The notes under the pieces are model-generated. The model had not been told where the DNA came from and ran no database searches. It was given only the letters and a program-made list of their open reading frames with translations. The position numbers and the translations under genes were made by a program. A stretch of 15,451 nucleotides of DNA from Aquificota bacterium. Lineage in GTDB: Bacteria; Aquificota; Aquificia; Aquificales; Hydrogenothermaceae. Shown one piece after another: positions 1-7,959 of this stretch (its first letter is position 1; every line of letters starts with the position of its first letter). The stretch spans positions 1-15,451 of the forward strand of contig JAADEU010000060.1 in assembly GCA_013153235.1 (NCBI GenBank), written 5' to 3'.

Positions 1-2695
1 CTCCATAGAAAAACAGAAGGAAAAAATACACCAGACAAAACAGCTGGAAAACAAACTGAATGAAATACAGGAATCCCTTCTTCCGATAAAAGAAAAAGAA
101 GGGGCGATTACCTCCCAGATAAGACACCTCAATGAGAAAAAATCAGAAATAGAAAGTGAAATAGAAAAGCTTAAACAGCTTTTAAATGACCTGCTCAGGG
201 AAAAAGAGGAGAAAATCAAAGAGGTTATCTCCCTTGAGGAGGAGATAAAAGTCCTTAAGAAAAAACTCCCCGAGATAAAAAGGGAGCTTGAAGAGGCAGA
301 AAAAGAGCTTGAAGAAAAGAATAAAAAGCTCAAAGAGATAGAGATAGGTGGCTCAAAGGCAAGAATTGACCTTGGAGAGATAGAGAAAGAAGAAAAACAG
401 CTGAAAGAGAAACAGGGAACCCTCCAGAAGGAGAAGCTCCACATAGAGATGGAGCTTGGAAGGGTTATAGAAAAGATAGAAAGCTACAGAAAAGAGATAG
501 AGGAGCTATCCCAGGAACTTGAAGGACTGAGGAACTCAAAAGGCAATATCAAAAAATTCGTTGAGTCCCAGGAAAGGAAGATAAAAGGTCTCCAGAGTGA
601 GCTCCAGAGGCTGAGAATCAGAAAGGAAACACTAATAAAAAAACTGAAGGAAAACAGGGAAAAGATAGAGGCAAACTTCCAGAGACTTGCCCAGATACTT
701 GCCCAGCTTTCACAGGTTAAAGAAGACAGGGTGATGGCTTTAATCAGGGATATAAAAGGGGTCTACGGTCAGGTTGCAGACCTGATAGGAGTAAGGGAAC
801 CTGAGCTTTCTCAGGCCATAGAGGCAGCAGGAGGAGGAAGACTCAGACATATAGTTGTTGAGGACGACAGGGTTGCCCAGCAGTGTATAGAAGTTCTGAA
901 AAAAAGCGGAGCAGGTAAAGCCACATTCATACCCCTCAACAGAATCAGGGTGCCTTCTGTTACAAAACCACCTCTTATGAGGGGGGTAATTGGTCTGGCT
1001 GTTGATTTTGTCGATTACGACCCGGCTATTGAAAAGGCAGTCAGGTTTGTTTTTGGTGAGACGGTTATCGTTGAGAACTTTGATGCGGCAAGGTCTCTGG
1101 GTATAGGAACATTCAGAATGGTTACCCTTGATGGTGATATATTTGAAAAATCCGGAACAATCACCGGTGGAGCAGATAAAAACAAAGGGGGAGTACTGGG
1201 TAGAGGTAATCTGGAACAGGAAAAAATCAGACTTGAGAAAGAAGACGACAGACTGAAAGCCGAAGAAGAGGCTATGGAGCAGGAGCTTAAAAGGGTTGAG
1301 GAAAAGATATTCCTGACAGAAAAGGAGCTTTACCATCTCCAGAGTGAGAGCCAGAACGTCCTTGAGAGAAACAGGGAGATAGAGGAAAAAATACAGCACA
1401 ATACCGGCAGAATAACCGTCCTTGAGGAAGAAATTGTTAATCTGAAGAAAAAACAGTTCGAACTGGAAAACAGCCTTGACCAGACGGTGAAACAGCTTAA
1501 AGAGGTGGAATCACTTTTATCGGCTGTTGAGAAGAAAAAACAGGAAATACTTGAAAAAATGGAAAATGAAGGCCTCCACAAACTGAGAAAAGAATGGGAG
1601 GAGGCAACACAGAGGGTTTATTCCCTGAGGGAAAAGAAAAACGAAATTGAAGCCCAGATTGACAAGCTGACAGACAGGCTGGAGAACTCACTGAAGGTAA
1701 GAATATTCCAGATAGAAAACGAAAAAATGAAAACAGAAGACAGTATTAAGGCAAAACAGCAGCAGATAAACCAGATAAAAGAAGAGATAGAGAATCTCAG
1801 TAACCAGCTTTCCCAGCTGTGGAAAGGTCTTAAAGAAACGGAAAAAGAAAGGGACCAGCTCATTGACAGCATAGAACAGCTGAAAGAAGAACTGAAAATC
1901 CTCAGGTACCAGGAAGAAAACATAAACAAGGAAATCACATACCTCCTTGAGGACAAGGGTAAATACGAGCAGAAAATAGAGGACCTCAAAGAGGAACTCC
2001 TCCTGCTAAAAGAGGAGTACGATGGAGAACCTGTTGAGGGAGACCTGAAAGAGCTTGAGAAACAGCTCAGGGAGTATCAGGAAAAAAGACAGGCCATCGG
2101 TGCCGTTAACCAGAAAGCCCTTGAGGACTACGACCAGATTAAGGAGAGGTACGATGACCTGAGCCAGAAACTCAGGGTTCTCATAGACGAGAAAAAGTCC
2201 ATAGAAGAGCTTATTGAAAACCTCGAAGAGAAAAAGGTCAGGGCTTTTATGGAAGTATTTGAGGCTGTAAATAAAAACCTCGGTAAGATATTCAGAAGAC
2301 TCTCCCCCGGTGGAAAGGCGTATCTTGAAATAGAAAACGAAGAAGACCCCCTTTCAGGTGGAATACTACTGAAGGCAAGACCCAGGGGCAAGGATGTAAA
2401 AAGGCTTGAGATAATGTCAGGGGGAGAAAAGACCCTTACAGCCCTTGCATTCCTGTTCGCCGTTCAGCAGTACAGACCGGCACCGTTTTACTACTTTGAC
2501 GAGGTTGATGCCCACCTTGATGACACCAACGCAAGGAAAATAGCAGAGCTGATGAAAGAACTATCACAGGAAGCCCAGTTTATTGTTGTAACACTGAGGG
2601 ACACAATGGCTTCCTATGCAGATAGACTCCTTGGTGTATCCGCAAGGGAGGGTATATCAAACGTTTACAGCCTCGAGCTGGCTGAAGTTTTATAG
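1..2695 (+). CDS. smc: Chromosome partition protein SMC, 5' end cut off by the window
   Basis: SMC dimers are ATP-driven DNA loop extruders that compact and segregate the nucleoid with ScpA/ScpB. The reading frame is already open at base 2, so the gene starts outside the window and the Met codon at 449 is internal. About 897 residues are visible. Bases 2-750 encode Glu/Lys-rich coiled coil. Bases 750-1180 encode the globular hinge (GVYGQVADLIGV, then Gly-rich AAGGGRLRHIVVEDD, ending near GTITGG). A second long coil follows. The C-terminal ATPase half carries the ABC signature MSGGEKTLTALAFLF near 2412, Walker B YYFDEVDAHLDD near 2490, and VVTLRDTMASYADRLLGVS. The Walker A half, about 250-300 residues, is missing because of the window edge. 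The tail (RDTMASYADRLLGV) resembles archaeal SMC; I recall that Aquifex SMC has been grouped with archaeal ones. The GTPase gene follows after 11 nt, so the two are probably cotranscribed. Confidence 0.95.
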   Translation, partial: SIEKQKEKIHQTKQLENKLNEIQESLLPIKEKEGAITSQIRHLNEKKSEIESEIEKLKQLLNDLLREKEEKIKEVISLEEEIKVLKKKLPEIKRELEEAEKELEEKNKKLKEIEIGGSKARIDLGEIEKEEKQLKEKQGTLQKEKLHIEMELGRVIEKIESYRKEIEELSQELEGLRNSKGNIKKFVESQERKIKGLQSELQRLRIRKETLIKKLKENREKIEANFQRLAQILAQLSQVKEDRVMALIRDIKGVYGQVADLIGVREPELSQAIEAAGGGRLRHIVVEDDRVAQQCIEVLKKSGAGKATFIPLNRIRVPSVTKPPLMRGVIGLAVDFVDYDPAIEKAVRFVFGETVIVENFDAARSLGIGTFRMVTLDGDIFEKSGTITGGADKNKGGVLGRGNLEQEKIRLEKEDDRLKAEEEAMEQELKRVEEKIFLTEKELYHLQSESQNVLERNREIEEKIQHNTGRITVLEEEIVNLKKKQFELENSLDQTVKQLKEVESLLSAVEKKKQEILEKMENEGLHKLRKEWEEATQRVYSLREKKNEIEAQIDKLTDRLENSLKVRIFQIENEKMKTEDSIKAKQQQINQIKEEIENLSNQLSQLWKGLKETEKERDQLIDSIEQLKEELKILRYQEENINKEITYLLEDKGKYEQKIEDLKEELLLLKEEYDGEPVEGDLKELEKQLREYQEKRQAIGAVNQKALEDYDQIKERYDDLSQKLRVLIDEKKSIEELIENLEEKKVRAFMEVFEAVNKNLGKIFRRLSPGGKAYLEIENEEDPLSGGILLKARPRGKDVKRLEIMSGGEKTLTALAFLFAVQQYRPAPFYYFDEVDAHLDDTNARKIAELMKELSQEAQFIVVTLRDTMASYADRLLGVSAREGISNVYSLELAEVL

Positions 2696-2706
2696 AGAGG
2701 AAAGAA

Positions 2707-3228
2707 ATGGAACTGAAAATTCTAATCACAGGACATTTTTCTGCAGGGAAGACTTCTTTTATTAAAACATTAACGGGAAATGCTGTATCCACAGAGGTGA
2801 ACCTGTCTGAGGGAACTGAAAAACTGGAAAAAAGTACGACCACAGTGGCAATGGACTACGGAAAAATAGAGCTTTCCGGAATAAAGCTCCACCTGTTTGG
2901 AACACCTGGACAGGACAGATTTGATTTTATGCTGGATATCCTGGGTAGGAATATAGATGGAGCGATCATAATTGTAGACAGCACACGCAGACAAGCTATT
3001 GAAAAAACCAGACCTTTTGTAGATTTCCTCAGAAAATCCGGAAAGCCTTTTATTATAGCCTGTAATAAACAGGACTGTGAAGGGGCTTTATCTCCGGCTG
3101 AAATAGCAAAACTGCTAGAAATTCCTGAAAGTATTACCATCCCCCTTGTTGCTATGGACAAAAAAAACTCAACTGCCGTTATAAAGGCTATTATCTCAGG
3201 AATACATAATAATAAAGAAGTTGCCTGA
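2707..3228 (+). CDS. Small Ras/Arf-like GTPase of the MglA/CvnD type
   Basis: This 173-aa protein is a single G domain. G1 is GHFSAGKT (residues 9-16), the switch I region is STTTVAMDYG (43-52), G3 is the variant LFGTPGQDRF (63-72) with no classical DxxG Asp, and G4 is NKQD (120-123). A G5-like stretch VAMDKKN lies at 148-154. The TTTVAMDYG plus FGTPGQDRF combination is typical of prokaryotic Ras-like GTPases such as CvnD of actinomycete conservons and relatives of MglA. These switch between GTP and GDP forms and use Roadblock/LC7 proteins as partners. There is no lipidation signal or membrane segment, so it should be cytosolic. The ATG is preceded by AGAGGAAAG, and the gene lies 11 nt after smc, which suggests a shared transcript and possibly a role in chromosome or cell-pole organisation (inference). 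A candidate partner is the Roadblock gene at 7447-7800. Confidence 0.85.
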   Translation: MELKILITGHFSAGKTSFIKTLTGNAVSTEVNLSEGTEKLEKSTTTVAMDYGKIELSGIKLHLFGTPGQDRFDFMLDILGRNIDGAIIIVDSTRRQAIEKTRPFVDFLRKSGKPFIIACNKQDCEGALSPAEIAKLLEIPESITIPLVAMDKKNSTAVIKAIISGIHNNKEVA

Positions 3229-3237
3229 TATTTGGGC

Positions 3238-3282
3238 TACCTCCAGATAAATGTTAAAATATTTTTATAAAATCTGGAGGTA
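3238..3282 (+). promoter_or_regulatory. Perfect 11-bp inverted repeat enclosing the dnaN Shine-Dalgarno
   Basis: TACCTCCAGAT at 3238-3248 is the exact reverse complement of ATCTGGAGGTA at 3272-3282, separated by a 23-nt AT-rich loop. The right arm contains the GGAGG (3276-3280) that serves the TTG start of dnaN at 3289. In RNA the stem would hide the ribosome binding site. In DNA it could be a dyad operator. The loop holds -10-like strings (TTAAAAT at 3254-3260, TATAAA at 3266-3271). If transcription starts inside the loop, only the DNA reading applies. There is no T-tract after the stem, so it is a poor terminator for the upstream GTPase gene. Confidence 0.6.
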
Positions 3283-3288
3283 TTCCAT

Positions 3289-4383
3289 TTGGAGCTGGTT
3301 ATAGATAAAACAGACCTTCAAAACCTGCTAAAGAAGGCAATTTCCGCCACGGAAAAAAAGTCAGCCCTCCCAATTCTGTCAAACTTCTTACTTGAGGCAA
3401 AAGAGGACAGGCTTATCGTTCAGGGGACGGACCTTGAGGTTCATGTTTCGGTTTCTGTATTTGCAAAGGTTGAAAAGGAAGGAACGGCCTGTGTAAATGC
3501 AAAAAAACTGACGGACATCTCAAGGCTCCTTCCAAGCAGTGAGGTTTACATAAAACTGGAAGACAGCACACTGAAGATAAAATCAGGAAAAACAAAGTAC
3601 AACCTTCCTGTTGTTCCCTCAGAAGACTTTCCTATGATGTACCCGTTTCCGGAGGACAATGCCTTTATTGTTTCAGGGGATGAGATACAGAAAGCCATAT
3701 CAAAAACATCCTACGCAGCTTCAAAGGAAGAAACCAGATTTGCACTCCAGGGTGTTCTGTTTAAATCACTGGACGGCAGTATGGACCTTGTTGCAACAGA
3801 TGGACACAGGCTTGCCCTGTACACAATAGACAGGAACGGTAAAGGAGAGGTCAATATCATCGTTCCCCAGAAGGCGCTGAACGAGCTGAAAAAACTCCTG
3901 ACAGGTTTTGAAGATGTTGAGATGGCAGCCTCAGACCAGTACGTATTCTTCAGGACAAAGGAATGGGTTCTGATGTCAAGGCTCCTTGAGGGAGCATTTC
4001 CAGACTATACAAAGGTTATACCACAGGAGTTTTCCATTGAGATAAAGGTTGATAAGAAGGAGTTCCTTGATGCGGTGAAGAGGGTTTCTGCTGTTATTGA
4101 AGGGGACCCTAAACCTGTAAAACTGACCCTGAAAGAAAACACCCTTGAGCTTGTCTCAAGGTCTTCAGAATACGGGGAAGCAACAGACGAGCTTCCTATT
4201 GAGTACCAGGGTGAGGAGTTTTCCATAGGCTTTAATGCCAGATACCTGATAGAGGCTGTTGAGGTTATAGACGGGGATAACGCCCTGATTAGATTTACAT
4301 CCCCCAATGCCCAGACACTCATTCTTCCGGAGGATGAAACCGACAGGTACAGGGCTATTGTTATGCCTATGGAAATTACATAA
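3289..4383 (+). CDS. dnaN: DNA polymerase III sliding clamp (beta subunit)
   Basis: The beta clamp is a ring-shaped dimer that tethers DNA polymerase III to DNA and docks other repair and replication factors. The 364-aa length is normal. The N-terminus MELVIDKTDLQNLLKKAISATEK contains the usual clamp opening followed by KSALPILSNFLLEA; later landmarks are LPSSEV, the LPVVPSEDFPMMYPFP region, FALQGVLF with LVATDGHRLALY, and LEGAFPDYTKVIPQ. The C-terminus ends IVMPMEIT, where many clamps have a PMR motif. The start is TTG, fixed by GGAGG 8 nt upstream; no ATG start lies nearby. That GGAGG lies in an inverted repeat. The gene sits between the GTPase gene (60 nt upstream) and gyrB (38 nt downstream) on the same strand, so it may be read with gyrB. 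Confidence 0.97.
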   Translation: MELVIDKTDLQNLLKKAISATEKKSALPILSNFLLEAKEDRLIVQGTDLEVHVSVSVFAKVEKEGTACVNAKKLTDISRLLPSSEVYIKLEDSTLKIKSGKTKYNLPVVPSEDFPMMYPFPEDNAFIVSGDEIQKAISKTSYAASKEETRFALQGVLFKSLDGSMDLVATDGHRLALYTIDRNGKGEVNIIVPQKALNELKKLLTGFEDVEMAASDQYVFFRTKEWVLMSRLLEGAFPDYTKVIPQEFSIEIKVDKKEFLDAVKRVSAVIEGDPKPVKLTLKENTLELVSRSSEYGEATDELPIEYQGEEFSIGFNARYLIEAVEVIDGDNALIRFTSPNAQTLILPEDETDRYRAIVMPMEIT

Positions 4384-4421
4384 ATTAGAATGTCTTAAGT
4401 TCCATTCAGGAGGTTTTAAAT

Positions 4422-6839
4422 TTGTCAGAAGAACTGAAGAACAAACAGGAAGAATACGGAGCGGAAGCGATAGATGTTGTTGAGGGTCTTGACCACGTCA
4501 GGGCAAGACCTGCAATGTATATCGGTGATATCTCAGAAAGGGGCCTGCACCATCTTGTATGGGAGCTCGTTGACAACGCCGTTGACGAGGCAATGGCAGG
4601 CTACGCCAGAAATATATCTGTAATAATAAACGACGATGGCTCAATAACAGTTGAGGATGACGGCAGGGGAATTCCGGTAGACATACATCCAAAAACAGGA
4701 AAACCTGCTGTGGAAATGGTTTTTACCGTTCTAGGGGCAGGTGGTAAGTTCTCAAAGAAGGCATACCAGTACTCTGGAGGTCTCCACGGCGTTGGTGCTT
4801 CAGTTGTTAACGCCCTTTCCAGATGGCTTGTTGTTGAGGTTTACAGGGATGGAAAGGTCTACAGACAGGAGTACGAGTTTGGAAAGCCTGTAACACCCCT
4901 CAAGGTGGTTGGCGAAACGGTAAAAACAGGAACAAAAGTCACATTTATGCCTGATGATACCATTTTTGAAACTGTAAACTTCAAGTACGATACCATAGCA
5001 AAAAGACTGAGGGAACTTGCGTTTCTCAACCCCGGAGTAAGGTTTTTCGTTGCTGACAGAAGGAAGGATATAGAGGAGGAATTTTTATACAACGAGGGTA
5101 TCAAGGACTTTGTCAGGGTTCTGAACCAGGCAAAGGACCCTCTATTTGATGAGGTTATCTACGTAAAAGACGAAAAAGAGAGAATTATAGTTGAGGTTGC
5201 CTTCCAGTACACAAAGAGCTACAACGAGGTGATAGAAAGTTTTGTTAACAACGTTAAAACAGTTGAAGGTGGTACACATGTTGCCGGTTTCAGGGCTGCC
5301 CTCACAAGGGCAATGAACAAAACCCTCTCTTCCATGAGGCTCCCAAAGGAGCTGAAAGGTGGGATAAAAGGAGAGGACCTTAGGGAAGGTCTGACAGCTG
5401 TTATATCTGTCAAGGTTCCTGAACCCCAGTTTGAGGGTCAGACAAAGGCAAAGCTGGGTAATCAGGAGGTCAAAAAAGTCGTTGAGACAGTGGTGGGAGA
5501 CCACCTCCTTGAGTACTTTGATAAAAATAAAGAGATTGCGGTAAAAATAGCAGAAAAGGCCATTGAGGCAGCCATAGCAAGGGAGGCTGCCAGAAAGGCA
5601 AAGGAAATATCCAGAAGAAAGTCCTTTCTGGAAGACACATCCCTCCCTGGAAAGCTTGCAGACTGCTCGGAGACAGACCCTGAGAAGTGTGAGCTGTTTA
5701 TCGTTGAGGGTGAGTCTGCCGGTGGTTCTGCAAAACAGGGAAGGGACAGAAGGACACAGGCGATACTGCCACTTAAGGGAAAAATACTGAACGTTGAGAA
5801 GGCAAGAATAGACAAGATACTCTCCAACGAGGAAATCAGGTCTATCATCAACGCCATAGGAACAGGCATCGGTCTTGGACTGGATGAAGAGGACGAAGGT
5901 TTTGACATTAACAAGCTCAGGTACCACAAGATTATACTGATGGCAGATGCGGATGTTGACGGTTCCCACATAACAACACTTCTCCTTACACTGTTCTACA
6001 GGTACTTCCCGCAGATTATAGAAAACGGCTTTTTATACATCGCCCAGCCTCCTCTGTACAAACTGAAAAAGGGCAGAACGGAGATTTATGTTAAGGATGA
6101 TGATGAGCTGGCAAGAATCGTTATAGACTTTGCCTCAGACGAGCTGAAGTTTGAGGGAAGAGAGTTTACAAAGCTCCAGATAAAAGAGCTTGCAAAGATG
6201 GCCAAAGAGTATGCCGACCTGAAAAAATCCCTCCTCAAAAGAAAGGATAAGGCTGTTGTTGACAGTATAATCCAGATGGCGATTAAAGATGATGAGCTCT
6301 CAGATGAAAACAGGGTGAAGGAGATTGTGGAAGCCATGAAAGAAAAGCTCGGTGAAAAATATGACGTTTATTACGAGTACGACCCGATAGAAGGGGAGTA
6401 CGACATATTCTGTGAGAGGAAGGAAAGGTTTGGAAAGGTCGTTAACAAAATAGATGCCGCCTTTTTAACCTCGTACGCCTACAGAAGACTAACAGAGCTC
6501 CAGAGGGAAATATCCTCTGTAATAGGGGAACTGCCTGTGAAGGTCAGCTATAAAACAAGGGAAAAGGTTATCACAGACCTTGACCAGCTATACGATGTTA
6601 TCTGGGATGCAGGAATGTATGGTGCAGAGATACAGAGGTACAAGGGTCTTGGTGAGATGAATCCTGAACAGCTGTGGGAAACAACCATGAACCCGAAAAC
6701 AAGGAGACTTATGCAGGTCACCCTTGAGGATGCTGCCCTTGCAGATGAGATATTCTCCATACTGATGGGGGATAAGGTAGAACCGAGAAAAGAGTTTATT
6801 ATGAAATACGCAAGGGAAGTGAGAAATCTGGATGTATAA
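4422..6839 (+). CDS. gyrB: DNA gyrase subunit B, long form with TOPRIM insertion
   Basis: GyrB is the ATPase half of the A2B2 type II topoisomerase that introduces negative supercoils. At 805 aa it is the long form. The N-terminal GHKL ATPase shows WELVDNAVDEA (catalytic Glu48, Mg-binding Asn52), EDDGRGIP (78-85) and the Gly-rich SGGLHGVGASVVNAL (118-132). The transducer follows. The TOPRIM domain has EGESAGGSAKQGRDR (429-443) and Mg-binding DADVDGSH (509-516). A charged stretch at roughly residues 556-725 splits TOPRIM from the final QRYKGLGEMNPEQLW (from 738). This matches the insertion known from Gram-negative GyrB. The start codon is TTG, fixed by AGGAGG about 9 nt upstream. An interrupted hairpin follows the stop. 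gyrA is not in the window. Confidence 0.98.
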   Translation: MSEELKNKQEEYGAEAIDVVEGLDHVRARPAMYIGDISERGLHHLVWELVDNAVDEAMAGYARNISVIINDDGSITVEDDGRGIPVDIHPKTGKPAVEMVFTVLGAGGKFSKKAYQYSGGLHGVGASVVNALSRWLVVEVYRDGKVYRQEYEFGKPVTPLKVVGETVKTGTKVTFMPDDTIFETVNFKYDTIAKRLRELAFLNPGVRFFVADRRKDIEEEFLYNEGIKDFVRVLNQAKDPLFDEVIYVKDEKERIIVEVAFQYTKSYNEVIESFVNNVKTVEGGTHVAGFRAALTRAMNKTLSSMRLPKELKGGIKGEDLREGLTAVISVKVPEPQFEGQTKAKLGNQEVKKVVETVVGDHLLEYFDKNKEIAVKIAEKAIEAAIAREAARKAKEISRRKSFLEDTSLPGKLADCSETDPEKCELFIVEGESAGGSAKQGRDRRTQAILPLKGKILNVEKARIDKILSNEEIRSIINAIGTGIGLGLDEEDEGFDINKLRYHKIILMADADVDGSHITTLLLTLFYRYFPQIIENGFLYIAQPPLYKLKKGRTEIYVKDDDELARIVIDFASDELKFEGREFTKLQIKELAKMAKEYADLKKSLLKRKDKAVVDSIIQMAIKDDELSDENRVKEIVEAMKEKLGEKYDVYYEYDPIEGEYDIFCERKERFGKVVNKIDAAFLTSYAYRRLTELQREISSVIGELPVKVSYKTREKVITDLDQLYDVIWDAGMYGAEIQRYKGLGEMNPEQLWETTMNPKTRRLMQVTLEDAALADEIFSILMGDKVEPRKEFIMKYAREVRNLDV

Positions 6840-6844
6840 AGAGA

Positions 6845-6860
6845 GACAGGTCTTCCTGTC
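6845..6860. terminator. Short hairpin between gyrB and the convergent globin-like gene
   Basis: GACAGG-TCTT-CCTGTC forms a 6-bp stem with a tetraloop 5 nt after the gyrB stop and 22 nt past the stop of the opposing gene. On the plus strand it is followed by a C run and TAATTG rather than T's. On the minus strand it is followed by TCTCTTTATA. It could serve both convergent genes as a weak terminator. It resembles the short hairpins at 10856-10873 and 15197-15212. Confidence 0.45.
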
Positions 6861-6882
6861 CCCCCCTAATTGTTCTGTCTGT

Positions 6883-7446
6883 TTAGCCGTCTTCTTCAAG
6901 TATTTTTTTACATTCCAGTGAGGCCATTCTCTCTATAACAGGTCTTTTTATACCAGACATCTGCTCGATCGCATTTATGTACAGGTTCAGATAACCGTCC
7001 ACTATGGTGGCAAGAATGGCATCGGTTATGGTTTTGAATGCCAGAAAAATCTCAAGGGCCTGTTCCTGGGGATACTCCTGGAATGCCTTTTCTGCAAATT
7101 TTTTCTGGAGGAAGCTCATCATGGCTATAAGTAGATTAAGGTCCACATCATCGGCAAGGTATTTAAGTCCCACCTTCCACTGCCTGTTCCAGAAGTCTTC
7201 ACCTGTGTCCCCTGAGATAATATCCTCGTACCAGTCCACCAGCGTTGTCTCAAGATTTTTGGCTTCTTTTTTATCGTCACTGTCCATATCGCCTGAGTGG
7301 GCTTTTACTTCACTGATAAAGGCATTTAAAAGGTCTTCTTTCCATGTTATGAGTTTTTCTTTGTTCTGTGCAATTGTTTTGTAAGTTTCTCCATTTAATC
7401 CAGAAATCATCCTAAAAGCCTCCATAATCTCGTCATTGTATACCAT
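6883..7446 (-). CDS. Globin-fold sensor-like protein (protoglobin family), probably without haem
   Basis: This 187-aa, mostly helical protein shows the outline of protoglobin / globin-coupled-sensor domains: a helix ending LETTLVDWYEDIISGD (residues 65-80), then FWNRQWKVGLKYLADDVD (85-102), then a long helix pair with LLIAMMSFLQKKF and LAFKTITDAILATIVDGYL. In haem-binding members the IGxxH motif supplies the proximal His. Here the equivalent is VGLKY, placing Tyr96 there, so ordinary haem binding is doubtful, as in the non-haem globin domain of RsbR-type stressosome proteins. No output domain is fused. The ATG directly abuts the TAG stop of the Roadblock gene (no gap), and its SD GGAGG lies inside that gene's last codons, so translation is likely coupled. 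Function in partnership with the Roadblock protein is an inference. Family placement rests on pattern, not on a search. Confidence 0.55.
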   Translation of the reverse strand: MVYNDEIMEAFRMISGLNGETYKTIAQNKEKLITWKEDLLNAFISEVKAHSGDMDSDDKKEAKNLETTLVDWYEDIISGDTGEDFWNRQWKVGLKYLADDVDLNLLIAMMSFLQKKFAEKAFQEYPQEQALEIFLAFKTITDAILATIVDGYLNLYINAIEQMSGIKRPVIERMASLECKKILEEDG

Positions 7447-7800
7447 CTACATAACCTCCTTAAATTTTTCTACAGCCCTTTTCACCTCCATAAGTATTAG
7501 TCCAAGCTTAACATTTCCTGATGTAGTAACCCCGAGGACTGCGAGGTTATCAATTCCTGTAAAAAGGATGTAACCGTGGGAACCTTTAACGTACAGCTGC
7601 TCCAGTTCTCCTTTTTGGAGCTCTGTGTTTACCCTTTCCCCCAGGGAAAGAATAGCTGCACCCATTGCCGCAATCCTGTCCTCGTCCTGTCCTTCCCTGA
7701 ATGTTGAAGAAACGGCAAGACCGTCAGGACTTATCAGGATTGCACCATCTGCACCTGTATTATTTATAATTGACTGAAGAATGGTATGATATCTGTCCAT
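7447..7800 (-). CDS. Roadblock/LC7-domain protein (MglB/CvnB-like)
   Basis: This 117-aa protein is one Roadblock/LC7 domain. It has an N-terminal helix (YHTILQSIINNTG), then the strand pair GAILISPDGLAVSS (residues 18-31), a central helix with AAMGAAILSLGERV, the hairpin GYILFTGIDNLAVLGVTT and a C-terminal helix. Such proteins form dimers that bind Ras-like GTPases; MglB is the GTPase-activating partner of MglA, and CvnB sits with CvnD in actinomycete conservons. The ATG follows AGGAGG at a normal distance. It leads a two-gene minus-strand unit with the globin-like gene. The likely GTPase partner is encoded at 2707-3228, across dnaN and gyrB. The partnership is inferred from family knowledge. 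Confidence 0.85.
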   Translation of the reverse strand: MDRYHTILQSIINNTGADGAILISPDGLAVSSTFREGQDEDRIAAMGAAILSLGERVNTELQKGELEQLYVKGSHGYILFTGIDNLAVLGVTTSGNVKLGLILMEVKRAVEKFKEVM

Positions 7801-7959
7801 AGGATATCCTCCTTTTTAATTTTTCTAATATCACTGCTATCATTAGATAATCCTAATATAGTTATATCATAAGTATAATCATAAATCCAGTATTTTAATC
7901 CAGGGAATAAAGAGTATAAAATTAATAAAAGGTAGAATCAGCTGGGGGAGGCTTTTCAG
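7801..7959. promoter_or_regulatory. Divergent AT-rich promoter region
   Basis: This 159-bp gap separates two divergently read units. It is rich in TATA-like strings. For the plus gene the best -10 is TATAAA at 7915-7920 with only a weak -35 (TTTTAA at 7893-7898). For the minus gene several TATAAC/TATATT-like strings lie between 7850 and 7870 with no clear -35. AGGATATCCT at 7801-7810 is a perfect palindrome touching the Roadblock SD. I see no RNA gene or small reading frame with an SD here. Confidence 0.4.

Noticed and set aside
449..451. ATG as start of a shorter SMC protein
   Set aside because: The frame is open back to base 2 with continuous coiled coil, and no SD precedes this codon.
2785..2793. 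GTATCCACA, one mismatch from a DnaA box, as a sign of a replication origin near dnaN
   Set aside because: It is a single near-match inside the GTPase coding sequence. I see no cluster of boxes, no dnaA and no AT-rich unwinding element beside it.
5142..5969. Long open frame (275 codons) antisense to gyrB, and many similar ones opposite smc, dnaN and ubiD
   Set aside because: They lie wholly opposite strongly supported genes, are Cys/Phe/Ser-rich with no family features, and follow from the codon bias of the real gene.
7801..7810. AGGATATCCT palindrome at the Roadblock start as an SD-hiding hairpin
   Set aside because: With no loop it can form only a 3-bp stem in RNA; it may be an operator half but nothing supports that.
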